NCBI GenBank assembly: GCA_003439945.1
Contig: QVRM01002131.1
Span: 84,501-148,500 of the forward strand
DNA: 64,000 nt
Reading direction: 5' to 3'
From: Dermanyssus gallinae
Taxonomy: Eukaryota; Arthropoda; Arachnida; Mesostigmata; Dermanyssidae
Shown: one piece after another, positions 14,221 through 24,959 of the stretch
Layout of the letters: the number at the start of each line of letters is the position of its first letter
How positions within the stretch are numbered: the stretch's first letter is position 1
Notes under the pieces: generated by a model
The model's database searches: none
What the model saw: the letters and a program-made list of their open reading frames with translations, nothing else
Told to the model about the DNA's origin: nothing
Position numbers and translations under genes: made by a program

Positions 14221-14829
14221 GGTTTGTTTCGAATGTTGCCGTCAACCCGAAATAACGGCTCTGACGGCAAGGTGTTTGTAAACATTGTATTTGTTCTATA
14301 CTATGGATATAGAGAGAGTGGAGTTCATCTATCTGTACTATGAAAAGCTGTTTGGTTAAAAAAGAGTTTGCTGGACGTGTTATCTCCCGGAAAACAGACG
14401 TTCTCTGCCGACCTCGCTCGTACGACATAATGGCCTGAACTTTTCTCTGTATAATTTTTTTAAAGTGCACGGTGTTTACCAGTAGGACCATTACCATTGA
14501 CAAACTGAAGGAAACTATTCGGCTGAAATGTTCGAACAAATAAAGCCCAAGTTAAAAATGTATCAAAAAGGATGCAACTCGTATACCCAATGCCGAAAAG
14601 TCATAAGATGGCCATCTTCCCTGGCATTTTCTTTCAGACATAACGGCAAGTACGGTAATTTCAAATCGAATTTGAAAATTGATCCCGAGTCAACTTGTAT
14701 TTTATGTTTTTCTAGGCTCTTCTTCCGAATGCACTTTCCTATGAAGAACTTTCGCTACTGCGAAATGGATCCCGGTCATCGACATTGGGAGTACCGCGAT
14801 GAGGTCTCAGGAGATTCACGCTCACCAGG
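5119..14829 (+). CDS. Tensin (blistery-like) adaptor, partial gene, six exons
   Basis: Exons are 5119-5264, 6665-6829, 10100-10316, 10639-10889, 13512-13665 and 14716-14829. Each junction has AG/GT ends and the phases run 0-2, 2-2, 2-0, 0-1, 1-2, 2-2, so the chain is self-consistent. In order the product has a charged Ser/Arg-rich linker with a coiled-coil-like stretch, an SH2 domain ([24 protein letters not shown], then VRHFLIEP and NALVYQHS), and a PTB domain ([37 protein letters not shown]). SH2 followed directly by PTB is diagnostic of tensins, which link integrin/actin adhesions to phosphotyrosine proteins in the cytoplasm. The N-terminal part lies upstream of the window. The last PTB exon, normally with an FGFVARK-type motif, was not found. 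One extra base at 10761 breaks the frame in exon 4. Confidence 0.88.
5283..5318. repeat. (TA)n in tensin intron
   Basis: 36 bases of pure TA, 18 bases after the donor of the first tensin exon. Confidence 0.95.
5650..6230 (-). mobile_element. LINE ORF1 (gag-like) relic
   Basis: On the - strand 6226-5870 reads [33 protein letters not shown] and [13 protein letters not shown], then in another frame [17 protein letters not shown] and [19 protein letters not shown], a zinc-knuckle CCHC motif. This is the order found in ORF1 of R1-type LINEs. It has a frameshift and sits antisense in the tensin intron between 5264 and 6665. Confidence 0.65.
6665..6829 (+). CDS. Tensin-like linker exon 2
   Basis: The acceptor is TTACAG before 6665 and the donor is GTATTC at 6830. 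One base completes the split codon of the preceding exon, then 54 codons follow ([18 protein letters not shown] ... LTPERISPP), then two bases. The exon is rich in Ser, Arg and Glu and sits just before the SH2 exon. Its phase 2 end matches the phase 2 start of 10100-10316. It probably encodes a disordered or helical linker. I saw no known domain in it. Confidence 0.6.
6852..7880 (+). repeat. Tandem duplication, unit about 567 bases
   Basis: The block beginning (GTT)n AATCATTGTCTTGCT at 6852 recurs at 7412 with an offset of 567 and near identity (for example CCGTATATTTTTACTTGTTG, CATGCCGTAACCACTAAAGA in both). The second copy lacks about 95 bases (7290-7385 of the first) before the shared GAAACAGGGACTTCAAAAGG. 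It lies in a tensin intron. Confidence 0.9.
7885..9985 (+). mobile_element. R1-like LINE, degenerate
   Basis: Endonuclease-like text at about 8110-8180 ([20 protein letters not shown]), RT text at 8941-9130 ([30 protein letters not shown]) and 9470-9560 ([20 protein letters not shown]). The 3' end at 9890-9985 (GTCCCACACTAATTG ... CATCACAATTCCCG) matches the 3' end of the LINE at 43.5 kb, so both belong to one family. Numerous stops. It lies in the tensin intron between 6829 and 10100; its end is about 115 bases before the SH2 exon. Confidence 0.65.
10100..10316 (+). CDS. Tensin SH2 domain, N-terminal half (exon 3)
   Basis: The acceptor is CACTGCAG with a TGCTAATC branch-like site about 28 bases upstream; the donor is GTAAGT at 10317. 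It encodes the first SH2 half: the WYRP start, helix A with [15 protein letters not shown], and strand B with TFIVRDS, in which the Arg (codon 10233-10235) is the phosphotyrosine-binding residue of the FLVR motif. [12 protein letters not shown] then follows; the GAYGLAMKV segment is typical of tensins. The pTyr-binding Arg is present, so the fold should be competent. Phase 0 at the end joins to VRHFLIEP. Confidence 0.92.
10639..10889 (+). CDS. Tensin SH2 C-terminal half and PTB start (exon 4, frame broken)
   Basis: The acceptor is GGTGACAG and the donor GTGAGT at 10890. The first frame gives [38 protein letters not shown] and then runs to a stop near 10820. The +1 frame gives [20 protein letters not shown] and [10 protein letters not shown], the start of the PTB domain. 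Ignoring the A at 10761 joins the two frames through SLPYRLLL, which is the sequence expected for a tensin here, and gives the correct phase for the next exon. The break is either a one-base assembly error or a real lesion. All flanking exons look conserved, which favours an error. Confidence 0.85.
11800..12250 (-). mobile_element. Degenerate mariner fragment
   Basis: On the - strand 12237-12007 reads [35 protein letters not shown] and [13 protein letters not shown], equivalent to the HHDNARPHTS and PPYSPDLAPSD blocks of mariner transposase. The second Asp is replaced by Glu and the third block is damaged. It continues with stops to about 11800. A dead copy of a different mariner lineage from the one at 60.6 kb, located in the tensin intron between 10889 and 13512. 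Confidence 0.75.
13512..13665 (+). CDS. Tensin PTB domain, middle (exon 5)
   Basis: The acceptor is TTATTGCAG and the donor GTACGTG at 13666; phase is 1 in and 2 out. It reads [17 protein letters not shown], then a basic stretch [16 protein letters not shown] and [12 protein letters not shown]. The LTGPxAI and GITLTDxxR motifs are hallmarks of the tensin PTB domain, which binds NPxY tails of integrin beta. The exon looks intact. Confidence 0.9.
14173..14217. repeat. (TA)n array in tensin intron
   Basis: 45 bases of TA with one TG. Other arrays of 20-45 bases, not listed singly, start near 13104, 17619, 18158, 26312, 30663, 30983, 31083, 34413, 38468, 39902, 42333, 53931, 57540, 57651, 58341, 58712, 59570, 59694 and 60625. 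Confidence 0.95.
14716..14829 (+). CDS. Tensin PTB domain, exon 6 (last one found)
   Basis: The acceptor is TTTTTCTAG and the best donor is CCAGG|GTAAAG at 14830. It continues [20 protein letters not shown], then [11 protein letters not shown] and a short polar tail. This corresponds to LFFRRHYP...F(C)DLDP in other tensins. It ends in phase 2, so at least one more exon carrying the end of the PTB is expected downstream. I could not locate it. A (TA)n array begins 45 bases after the exon, followed by a LINE fragment. Confidence 0.85.
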
Positions 14830-14871
14830 GTAAAGGGCCATAAAGTAACCTCATTTACAGAAACGCGCTTA

Positions 14872-14874
<3 letters not shown>

Positions 14875-14908
<34 letters not shown>
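14875..14908. repeat. (TA)n at left edge of LINE
   Basis: 34 bases of TA directly before the RT-coding LINE fragment. Confidence 0.95.
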
Positions 14909-14911
<3 letters not shown>

Positions 14912-15961
14912 GGCGCTATCGGAATACCAGAATGGTTTCTGCGCCGGACACTGCATATTTTCGGCTATCATCAAAATTATAAGTATTGCTGAAACACAGG
15001 GAAAGTCACCGAGAGCAAACCGGTCGTACTGTCAGGTCATTCCTATAGACGTTTTACCGGCTTTCTAGACTCGTTTCATACGCGTTTTTACGTTTATAGG
15101 TGCGTTTAATACGCTTTCGTGGGACGCCATCAACCAAGCACTTGGAAACGGCGTGTCCCCCTACCAACGACATACCCTAGCGTCATACCTAAAACCTAAC
15201 GAAAGCATCTACATACAAAGGCGTGGACTACGCTAGGTCCCCCAAGGGTCTGTACTGGGACCAATCCTGTGGAATATAACCTACGATGAAATACCTAGAC
15301 TACCGGCATGCCCCAAGAGTTTATTACCATTGCCTACGCAGACGATCTGGCACTAATCGTTACCGCTTGTCACGAGGATCTGCTCGACGGAACAGCCAGC
15401 GAAGCCCTGGTGAATTTCCGACAACACCTTCACCCGCTAGGTCTCGAACTGGTTTTACATAAAACCGAACATATTCTTTTAAACGGCCTAAAGCGTTCTC
15501 CACAGAATCTAAATTTACACCTAGAAGGACAACCAGTAACACCCACGCCTATGGCCAAGTACTTAGGCGTGATCCTGGATAGGGCTCTCACAGCAATACC
15601 TCATATGCGCTATGCAGCAGAAAAATAGCCAAATCGTCAGCAGAGTTACGGGAAATTCTCCCACGAACCAGAGGGGCAACCGACTCTTGGCGCCACCTTT
15701 TAGCATCAGTAATATAAAGCATGGTGTTATACGCCACACCCTTATAGGAGCAAACGGCTCCCAGAGCAACAATACGCTACCTCCTCAACAAAACCCAAAG
15801 ACCTAAGGCGCTCAACATAGCACGGGCAAATCGCACGGCTTCTATAGCAGCTATACAGGTCCTCTTCAGACAAATTCTCTGGGTCCTAAGGGTTAAAGCG
15901 AGCATCAAGAAACCCCTTAATTAATGGCCGGACAAAGGGAACAAACAAAACAGAAGGAGAA

Positions 15962-15966
<5 letters not shown>
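14909..15966 (+). mobile_element. R1-like LINE fragment bounded by (TA)n on both sides
   Basis: RT domain in order: LSEYQNGFCAGHCIFSAI at the left edge, GAFNTLSWDAINQALGNG, VPQGSVLGPILWNITYDEI, then FITIAYADDLALIVTA with the YADD catalytic motif at 15331-15342, LELVLHKTEHILL and [20 protein letters not shown]. Frames shift in places. It starts within RT and ends before the C-terminal part. Pure TA repeats abut both ends (14875-14908 and 15967-16012). Confidence 0.8.

Positions 15967-16012
<46 letters not shown>
15967..16012. repeat. (TA)n at right edge of LINE
   Basis: 46 bases of TA following GAGAAAAAATTA. Confidence 0.95.
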
Positions 16013-16015
<3 letters not shown>

Positions 16016-17454
16016 GAGTGAAATACACATGTACATCGTAGACATTTGTCGGACCTCTACTTAGGCCGACTCAGAGAGATACTTTTTGATTAGAAGTTTG
16101 TTTTTTTACTTCCTAGATGTCTACTTATATGTGTTTGACCTAAATTTAATGTTGTATTAACATTATTGTAATTCTTGTTGTCTAGCAGTAAAAGTAGTAT
16201 AACCGATGCAGCATTACGGTTACTATCCCTGCCATAGCTCAGTTTTCAACTGAATTTAAAATAGGTGGGCTCAGTCCGTACCATGCAATCATAGCTGTCA
16301 CACGCAGAAACTGAGGCACATTTTTAGCTGATACGGTCCGCGTAGATTTAAGTAGTATTCGCGTTTTCTACACTTATTATTACAGACGGTAGGAGGTGAA
16401 GGCATGTTTAACATTCGTTTATTCCTCTGCCTACAGACTAGCTGTAAAACTGTGTATTCTTATTGTACGTTAAATTCGCGCGAATAGTTTATGCATTGAT
16501 GAAGGCGGATCGAAAATGACTGATACATATTAAAAAAAAAGAATAATTACTCAATCTCCAAGTCATTTTGTTCCCTTCAGAAGAGCTCCCGCCCACTGCA
16601 ATGCACTTGTACCTCCTTCGTTCACACTCTTCAATACATATCTTAAAGCGTTATTCGGTTATCGGGTTAAGTCTGCGACTCTTTCTTTATCTCCTCCATA
16701 GTTTCGAAACGTTAACATGAGTTTGCGAATATATAGAAATCGAATTTTCCATTAAATAATTTGAAACTTGAGTAACGAGGTGAGCGTCTGTACGTTATCG
16801 TGGTGGAGAAGTACCAGAGTCGTTTGCCCAGTGCGCAATATTCTTAAATTTTGCGGTAGACCACCTTATTGGCCGCATAACTAGGTGGCAGATTTGTGGA
16901 AAATGATTCCCTTGTAGTAAAAAAAAAACAGCCAAAATAAGTTTGATGTTGGGTCTGCTCTGTCTGAATTTCTTCGGCCGACTCCTTCCCTGGAAGCACC
17001 ACAGGGAGGATTGGGATTTGCCGTCGATATCGTAGACCCTCGTCAGTAATCACTCTTTGAAGCAATCCAAAAAGTTTTGCTAAATGAGCACGATATCACG
17101 AACTTTTTAAAGCTTCCTTCTATTATTAGTGTCAAAGGCGTTCCCGAACAAGAGTCATCTTCGATATCTTCACATCCGTCGCGGAATCGACAGTATTACA
17201 TATGAAGAGTATTTCGGGGCACTGTTTGATTGTCTTTGACCAAAAGCAGTTCGTAACATTTCCACCAGAATATATGATATGTTTTTTACCACACAACTTG
17301 ATGCTTCCTTGTTTCTTCATTTTCGTCTCTTTAAAAATCGCCTAACCTTGTATTATTTATTTCTTTGAACTAAATTCTAACAATAAACGCCGCCAATTTC
17401 AAGACGCAAACTTTGGTTAAAATTAGAAGCATTACAACTTGCCGATCTGCCTAC

Positions 17455-17455
<1 letters not shown>
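16013..17455. other. AT-rich sequence, nothing identified
   Basis: No exon with matching splice sites, no transposon motif. The missing last tensin PTB exon was looked for here without success. Confidence 0.4.

Positions 17456-17514
<59 letters not shown>
17456..17514. repeat. (TA)n joined to (GA)n
   Basis: 30 bases of TA switch abruptly to 29 bases of GA. Confidence 0.95.
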
Positions 17515-17517
<3 letters not shown>

Positions 17518-17647
17518 GCGCAATGCATCCTAGCTATTTCCTTGATTTATCTATATTGGTCAAACAATACACAATTAGATATTTTGGTACAAATAACAAA
17601 AATGATACAGAACAGGTGTATATATATATATATATATACCCGGATTC

Positions 17648-18050
17648 CCATGTGTTCTTGAGCCCCGGGGTACGACGGAAAGAGACCTGGCGGCCTGACT
17701 TTGACGCCCTTTGAGCGTGGCCGCATGCTTGTTTGCGACACAACTGTAACCGACTCATTAGCCCCTTCGATGGTCGGTGCAGGTGCGGACCGAGCAGGTC
17801 ATGCTTCCAGGTTAGCTGAGGCTAACAAATGCAGAAAATATTCCAGTGTGGATTATCCGCACGAATTTTGTCCGTTGGCGTTCGAGACTATGGGAACTGC
17901 AGGCCAACTTACGCTCAAACTGATTCAGCGCGTAGGTAGAAGCCTTAATCTTTCGACAGGAGACTCGAGAGCATCCGCAGAGGCTGTCGCTCGACATTCA
18001 ACGAGGAAATGCAGCGTCTGTTCGGGGCACATTGTTGAACTAGGCTAACC
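17648..18050 (+). mobile_element. LINE C-terminal domain copy 1 (RPDG/DVT family)
   Basis: Frame 17701-18048 reads LTPFERGRMLVCDTTVTDSL, APSMVGAGADRAGHASRLAE, NKCRKYSSVDYPHEFCPLAF and ETMGTAGQLTLKLIQRVGRS, ending with a damaged QRGNAASV block. The same order occurs at 25.8, 29.3 and 33.9 kb. This domain is known at the C-terminus of uncharacterised reverse-transcriptase elements in arthropods and cnidarians. The conserved acidic residues and the WDVT-type strand recall restriction-like nucleases; that is an inference. One internal frame is open for 115 codons. Confidence 0.6.
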
Positions 18051-18155
18051 CTGAGTTAGAGAACCCGTAATCACACGTTCGCGCGGAGACAATTGTCCAC
18101 TCCAAAGTGCTAACATAGCGAAGTTATATAAATACATTCTGGTACAATAGGAATA

Positions 18156-18202
<47 letters not shown>

Positions 18203-18208
18203 ATCTAT

Positions 18209-18302
18209 CAGAATAGCCGCATAATGCAAAGGTCACTGCATCTGGTCATATATATATATGTATGACCAGATGCAGTGACCTTTGCATAATGCGGCTATTC
18301 TG
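18209..18302. repeat. Long foldback: 42-base arms, one mismatch
   Basis: The left arm 18209-18250 begins CAGAATAGCCGCATAATG; the right arm 18261-18302 is its inverse with a single mismatch. The loop is TATATATATG. A (TA)n array ends eight bases before the left arm. Confidence 0.95.
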
Positions 18303-21300
18303 AGAGAAAGTGCTCCCCTAGGCGGAAAGTACTTTCGAATTGCACTACAGTTGTAATACTTTGACTAATTGTGTATTGCTTGCCCAATGTGGCTGTGGCT
18401 AACGAGGTGATGGATAAAGAACCGGATACATCGCACCCTGGCGTAACAGTGAAAATCGCGTCCTCTGGTGATACGGAAACCTTAGATATGTTGTCGTGTG
18501 TCCTCTAACCAAGTGCGGGTCTCGTGTTTGTTGTTGTTGTTGTTGTTGATACTATCGTTACGCTTGCATTTAGCTGCTTTGGAATTGTAAGCACTTCACC
18601 GACGGAGCCACTGGTCAATGAGTGCCACATGTTTGCGGAGTTTGAACAGCCGGCGAGTCTGCTCGTCGAGGAGATTCAATAAGTGGAGCGCCCGTGCTGT
18701 CTGAGGTGCATCGGGTCAGATCGGGCATCAGGCCCTGGCACAGCGGGATCGATCGACCCTTTCGAACAATACTGTCTGCTAGCTTGTGGTCAGCACAACG
18801 ACTGAACTACGTACATCATCATCAGCAGCAGCGACAGCTCAAACAAGACAAACGATATCAACAAGAACAACAACAACAACCGCAGCATCACTAATAACAG
18901 ATATCGGATGCAGATGCTGAAACAACAATACGGCCCGCAGAGCCAGGTAACAGCAAGGACGGTCGCTGCAGCTGTACAAGAACCAGCAGCAGCCGCAGCA
19001 GCAGTAGCAATCAGAGAATGACAAAGTTACCGGGGGACACATCTGAACGAACGTGACCGAATCGGATCTGCCTTCCCTCACATCAGCTCTACAGGCGATA
19101 TTCACTTCTACTGCTGCCGTTACGGGGGTGACAGTCACGACGACGACGACGACAACAGCCAGGTATTTACGAGCGTGGGGCGATACCATAGAAGACAGCA
19201 TATCCATCATAGACCACGGTCGGCCGGCGTACCTGATGGCCCCAAAATCTTAGCCACTGCAAGGGCGGCACACCAACGGCAGCAACATAATGAATTACAA
19301 CACTAACAAAAACAACAACAATTAAAATACCTAACTCCACAACACTAACAATGATATACATACATCATCAGAAACTGAAATAGCACAATCGAGATATTGC
19401 CAACCATTAAAACTCAGAATCAAATCCGCTATCTACGATAAATGTAATTGAAAAGAAGTCGTGTAACAACAGTCGTTGCTGGAGCGGAAGGACATGCATC
19501 ATATGCTGATGTGGGCAATCTATCAAATGCGCATGACAGCTTCAGGAAGAAGGGCAACCTGTGTTGAAGCTCGATATTGAACATCGACAATCGATAGTCA
19601 GTAGGCTCGAAGTGAACTAATTAATACTAAGTTTCCGTTTGTCCGACGCGTTGGTCCTGCGACGCAGAATGACCCGTAAATGACGAATTGACCTTGCAGA
19701 AGCCAAAATCGACAGGTCGTTACTACGCCAGGCGAATGTAATCCCTGCAAGGGATCGTCCATGTATCGTGACACACTGTGCCTTCATACATATAGTCATT
19801 GTTGCTATCATGCTGTCGTTTATTAACATTTTTCTTGTTAACCGCGGCAGCGTTAGTGATTGCGGCATTCCTAATGTAATGTCTGTGCCGCTATTCTACT
19901 TGTGAGCATTCGGACGTGCAAGACACGGGATTATCTTCCCGCAACTCTCGGCACTAGGGCATTGAAATGACACGTGAGCCACAAAGAGGAGATGTTGTTT
20001 TGCACAGCGCATTGACAAGGTTCTAGGTCAAAAGCAATACTAGTTTAGCATTCGTAACGAGGACAACAGAAATCGATTTTATTTCTCATAAGAGCGCTTA
20101 TTGTGACAGATGTCGTGATGCGCTTCCATTCAATATGCATGGAACTTGCTACTTTGTATGTGCCCGATTGCTCACACGTAGTGTTTATTTATTATTCGAA
20201 TACAAGCTAGTTTAAGGCAAATCCTTGAACATGGCAATTTTTTGTATACTACTTGTCAGGCACAGTGTTGTTAGGAGCAAATTACATAATTGTTAATTTA
20301 ATTCTTATTGTTCTTGGTGCGTAGCCACAATGTAACTACGCCACCAAGACAAGTTATTAAAGCATCAAAACACTGCCAACTAGTAGTTACGTGGTTGGCA
20401 CGCCATACGGCAGAGCGGCCGAAACATTAAACCAAAACTTGTCTGATGATGCTGAGCAGGTTTACAAGAACACTTTGCCCACTTAGTAACTTTATTTATG
20501 GCGTTCTTTGTCTGTCTATCGGCGACGTGACACTCGTCTTCTGTGTGACACAAGAGGCATGCGCACATTAGCTGGTGTTATTTATTATCCTAGACTCCAC
20601 TGTTATCATGTCGGCCAATACCTATCCGGCGACCTACTCAACCCATTTAGTGTGCTACTAACTCGTAATAAAGTTTTTCCTACTACACAGTTGGAAGTCA
20701 ATGACATGAGCATGGCTTTTGGCCGAAAGTCAGGACTCTTTCAAGTTACTTTCATGGGCAGCTTTCATGATCAAGCTACACTCCATTTTCATTATCATCG
20801 TACTATTATACTGGACTGCCGCCATCACAGTTACCTTACTTATCCAAACCTCTATTTGCCCTTAATCGATGTTGTGACTATGCAAGCGCATCTATTTAAC
20901 CTGTCTTTCAGTGAAACTATTTTGAGGTTCCACGAATTGTCAAGAGCGTCGATGTAACAAAGCGGTGTTAACTAAAGTTAATGAACTTAATAAAGCCAAC
21001 ACGTGCACAGGCTTATCATCATCGTATGCGTGTTTTCCATGTGCTGTTTTATTTGGGAACGTTGAAAATGTATGACAATGGTGCACCCATGAGTCTTGTA
21101 AGAAGAAGACTCGAGTATTTATTTTCTTATAATTTGGAATCGCTTCAAGTAAACACAGCTATTGCAGTGCGCTCTTATAATGCAATTAGTTTGGGCATAC
21201 ATTTAGCACTACCACTTAGTTACCACCACTAAGTTAGCTATTTTCTATTTCCAATTTGTGGGGAAATCCCTATATTCTTCGGGTGAAAGTAAAGCTCATC

Positions 21301-22041
21301 TTTATTTGATCGATGGGCAATGCTACTATTTAATTGACTAGTCGTTTGTAGGTATTTAAGCTGACTTAATTGAGTAATATATATAGCCTTGTTAATTTGC
21401 GAGAGAACTCATTCAAACGTAACTGTTTTAATTTCTGTTGTATGCTAAACATCTTTAGATGCTTGTTGTTTCGATTTCCATCCGATAGAGGGGTGTAGGC
21501 AATTCTTCAGATGCCTTAATTGTTACGCGTTGTCCAACGACTACTAAACAACTTGTTTTTTATTTCTTCAGTTTAGCTTCACTGAGCGCGCAAATTCCAC
21601 GAATCTTACAGTCACTCCACTTCGTAGTCTATTATCTGCATACTTAAGCATGCTATTGTCAGTCCCGAGAGAAGAGACAACTTTATACAGCGATAGATCA
21701 CCTCGTTTGTGTACGTATGTATCGGCACACGAAATACACTTTCGCGAAGAATATTACATATTTTTGACGCTCGTCTGATCAGTTTGGCCTGTACCTTCTC
21801 AATGGCACTTATATATTTTGATGGAAGACGGTTTGACGAAGGCCCACCTTCAAATCTACGCCCCTGGCAGCAGACGACCGACACGGCCCGGTTAGCCATT
21901 ACCGAGTTCTCGGAAGGCGACGTTTCTTCGGCCGCTAACCTCTTAATACTGAAGGCACACTTGCACAGAAGCCCAGCAAGACGGCTTCGCTTCTGAATAA
22001 GCACCTGCCCCCCCGTGCGTTTATTTTTTGTCCTGGTCTAG
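18303..22041. other. Mostly featureless; CAA/GTT-rich parts
   Basis: CAA/CAG-rich text at 18815-19000 and ACG/ACA repeats at 19135-19160. A 149-codon frame at 20508-20957 and a 130-codon frame at 22004-21612 (-) lack recognisable motifs. Confidence 0.4.
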
Positions 22042-22274
22042 TCCTTTCTCACGTGCCCTTGCAATCAACCACATCAGTCGACTGCGTTTGGTCTGCCAAA
22101 GAAACGTCTTTGCAAAGCTTAGCTGCATCGCGCGTCCTAGAGACCTTACAAGACCTGCTGTCGTCTCCCGCTATAGGGGCGGCCGTCGATCGGCTTGCGG
22201 CTGCCCTGGCCAAAGTCGTTGATCTATTTCGCTGGGGCTCGCCTCTCTCCGATTGGCAACCGCTCATATTTTAG
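22042..22274 (+). CDS. Unassigned terminal exon
   Basis: A strong acceptor (TTATTTTTTGTCCTGGTCTAG) is followed by two bases and an open frame to TAG at 22272-22274. It reads LSHVPLQSTTSVDCVWSAKE, TSLQSLAASRVLETLQDLLS and AIGAAVDRLAAALAKVVDLF, then RWGSPLSDWQPLIF. It is Leu/Ala-rich and helical. GC content is clearly above its surroundings, and an AATAAA follows at 22974. This looks like the last exon of a + strand gene, entered in phase 1. I do not recognise it, and no upstream partner exon was found. Confidence 0.4.
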
Positions 22275-22973
22275 GGCTTCTATGCTAGCATAGGAAATGT
22301 ATCGCGAGGTATTGCACCCGCGAAGATAGCGTTTTCTCTAATTCCTATCTCAGCCAATCAAAGGACATCAGCAAGGCGTGCAACAACTGTTGCAGTACCC
22401 TCAGTATCCTTGGAGTCTAGTCAACACTCACTTGCATGCCGCCTGCCCGAAACTTGCACTTGCATTCCCCGAAAAATATTAGATGCCTCGCATCGAAGCA
22501 CCTCTTTGCACGCGACGTAAAAAATGGTTACAATGTAAATCAAACACCAAATTTCACAATCGGAATCAAGCCGGTGATATGGTTATATCCTCGGGGTTAT
22601 TAGTGCTTTGTCGGATCGGGATTCTTAGTGCTCTGTATGTCTGCATAAGGAATCACCATCCCAAATTAAATTAGTTTGTAAGTTTTCAGTGTGTTTTTAC
22701 CTGACGTCGCTGTGTACTAGGTGGATTCTGTATGAGTGTATCAAGTCATTTGTGCGTATATGTGAGAGCGTGTTGCCTCACTTATTGCTCCGCAGTGTAA
22801 CAAACGCTGTATAGAAATCCTTGTGAAGATACTTATTGTGATTACGTATTGTGCAATGCGCGTATTCAAAGCATTATTTGAAATATTGCCGAGCGTGACT
22901 TTCGTCTTGGTGTTTGATTTATGTTGTAACCATTTTTATTTACCGAGAAGCATTGCAAAATGCGGTTCCGTTG

Positions 22974-22979
22974 AATAAA
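22974..22979 (+). terminator. AATAAA polyadenylation signal
   Basis: AATAAA in GTTGAATAAACCACG about 700 bases after the stop of the exon at 22042-22274, in a stretch with no other reading frames. It is a plausible 3' end for that transcript; the hexamer alone is weak evidence. Confidence 0.3.
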
Positions 22980-24366
22980 CCACGTTTGAACTTGTCATGA
23001 TAGACACTCATAGAAGATTATTTGCCATGTAATCACTTCTAAATTGCAATTCAGGCGGGTTCTATTTTTTTCTACTTCTTATATGCACAGCTAGACGTTT
23101 TGAATGGTTATTTAAGGTAAACTGTCAAAAATGATGCTTAACTAACGAACCCAGTAAATGACTCCGAGATCTGCACATGTACTTTAAATGTAAGAGGTCT
23201 GTTTTAGTATTGCCGGTAATTGACGTCTGGCATCGTCCGGCTTTCTAACTTGTATAAGATTTGGTAAAAATAGGTTTACATTTAATGGCGCTTCTCCAAA
23301 CAGACTTCATCTGCCCCTCATCTGCTTCACTTTCAATTCTACCTTCGATGAATACTCAGAGTAACTTTTGATTAACATCTGTATCTCCTATTTCATGTGC
23401 ATTTAACCTGGTATTTTTAGTAATTATTAGGTCAAATAGCTTTACTGGGAACACACCTATATAAATGGCCAACAAAAGTTGTATTTTTCATTCTCTATGG
23501 CATCAACTCTACGATTGAGGGACATATTTAATGCCCACTCAATTAAACATTTTACGTAACATTCACGTGTGCCTAACTAGTTGTGCTTAATTACAAAATC
23601 AAAAGCCAATATGGCCATGATCGGGTTGCGCCCCAAATGGTGCAAATTTTACGATACTACAACATGTATCTTGCAATTAATTTGATTTATAACTTTAAAC
23701 TAGCAAGCCTAGTTCGAAGAGGCAATGTTTTTATTATGTGTGGGCCACTAGAAACGTAAACATGTTTACATACGCAGCTCCGCTGGGAGGTCACATCCAA
23801 CTGCCTCGTTTCTCGGAAAAAGTGGCCGACTTAGATTCTCATGGTAGGAGAATTGTACATATATGGTTGAACTATTTTTTTGAGAGGACTAAGTGGAAAA
23901 TGCGGAACGCACACGCGGTCTTCGCTGCAGGATTGACCTCAACTACAAGTGTGGGCCGGTACTGTGGGGCTCCAACCCACTCAAAACCCCCCAAATGTCT
24001 CCCTTCCCCCTCAGCAGAGATGCGCTAGTAGCATTTCTACAAAGTAGATACATGGTTTAACTGAAAAGTGCTTTTCGTCGCAAAGTATGTTTTTGACGAT
24101 TTAAAGCCGCGAGCCTTTCATTCGATTAGAACGATTAATACTCGGGGTTCAATTCATTGCGTATAGCCGTATAACACCGTTGTATAATATAGATTCATTA
24201 GAATATCTATTTTCATATGAGTACGAGCCTAAACAGGGGCGATAAAGTACGTGTCAATTTAGACGAAACAACCTATATACGTACATATAAAGACGTTTTT
24301 AGAATATCTACGAATACGTGTGGGTTTACCGCTAGTAATATAACAATACTTTAAACAATTTAACAT

Positions 24367-24367
24367 A

Positions 24368-24429
<62 letters not shown>

Positions 24430-24469
24430 GAGCGGGAATACTTAGCATGCTGGAACCCAGAAATAAAAA

Positions 24470-24536
<67 letters not shown>

Positions 24537-24537
24537 T
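24367..24537. repeat. (AAT)n facing (ATT)n, inverted microsatellites
   Basis: (AAT)n at 24367-24429 and (ATT)n at about 24470-24537 are reverse complements separated by about 40 unique bases, giving a potential stem of about 60 bases. Confidence 0.9.
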
Positions 24538-24959
24538 CTACACAAGGGTCTACTATCTGTTTTGGCGATTGAATATTTAAGAAAAATCTTGATGCTTACG
24601 ATTGTATGCATGTTACTCTTGTATGCACCGAACATTTGTTTATCAATACTTTTAATGAATTACTAAGTTTAAATACCTTGTCAGAACTTAGCTGAACAAC
24701 CACAGCAATTGCCACTCATTTTTGGAACCCGACTTTTTACCCTTAAGATGAAAGATGGCTGCGTGAGGTCCATCGCATGCTCATTCGCAATTCGGAGGCA
24801 AGCGGCAAAGGTCGGCATCTTTGAGAACAAGGCAGACGTCTCGTATGTACTTTGTGGCTATCAGCTTTTTTTTTGCGGCACCGGAAGAATGTGAGGCCGC
24901 GGTGCCTTATACTGTATTCAAAGGGACCACCTGTTAAGTGCGGACAAAGCTTTAGCCCC

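Noticed and set aside
18839..19210. 123-codon - strand frame rich in Cys and Val
   Set aside because: Encoded by CAA/CAG/ACG-type repeats; low complexity explains it.
20508..20957. 149-codon open frame on the + strand
   Set aside because: No recognisable motif, no splice or start context and no composition shift; a chance frame of this length is plausible in 64 kb.
21612..22004. 130-codon - strand frame
   Set aside because: No motif, and a 95-codon frame overlaps on the other strand; no convincing splice sites.
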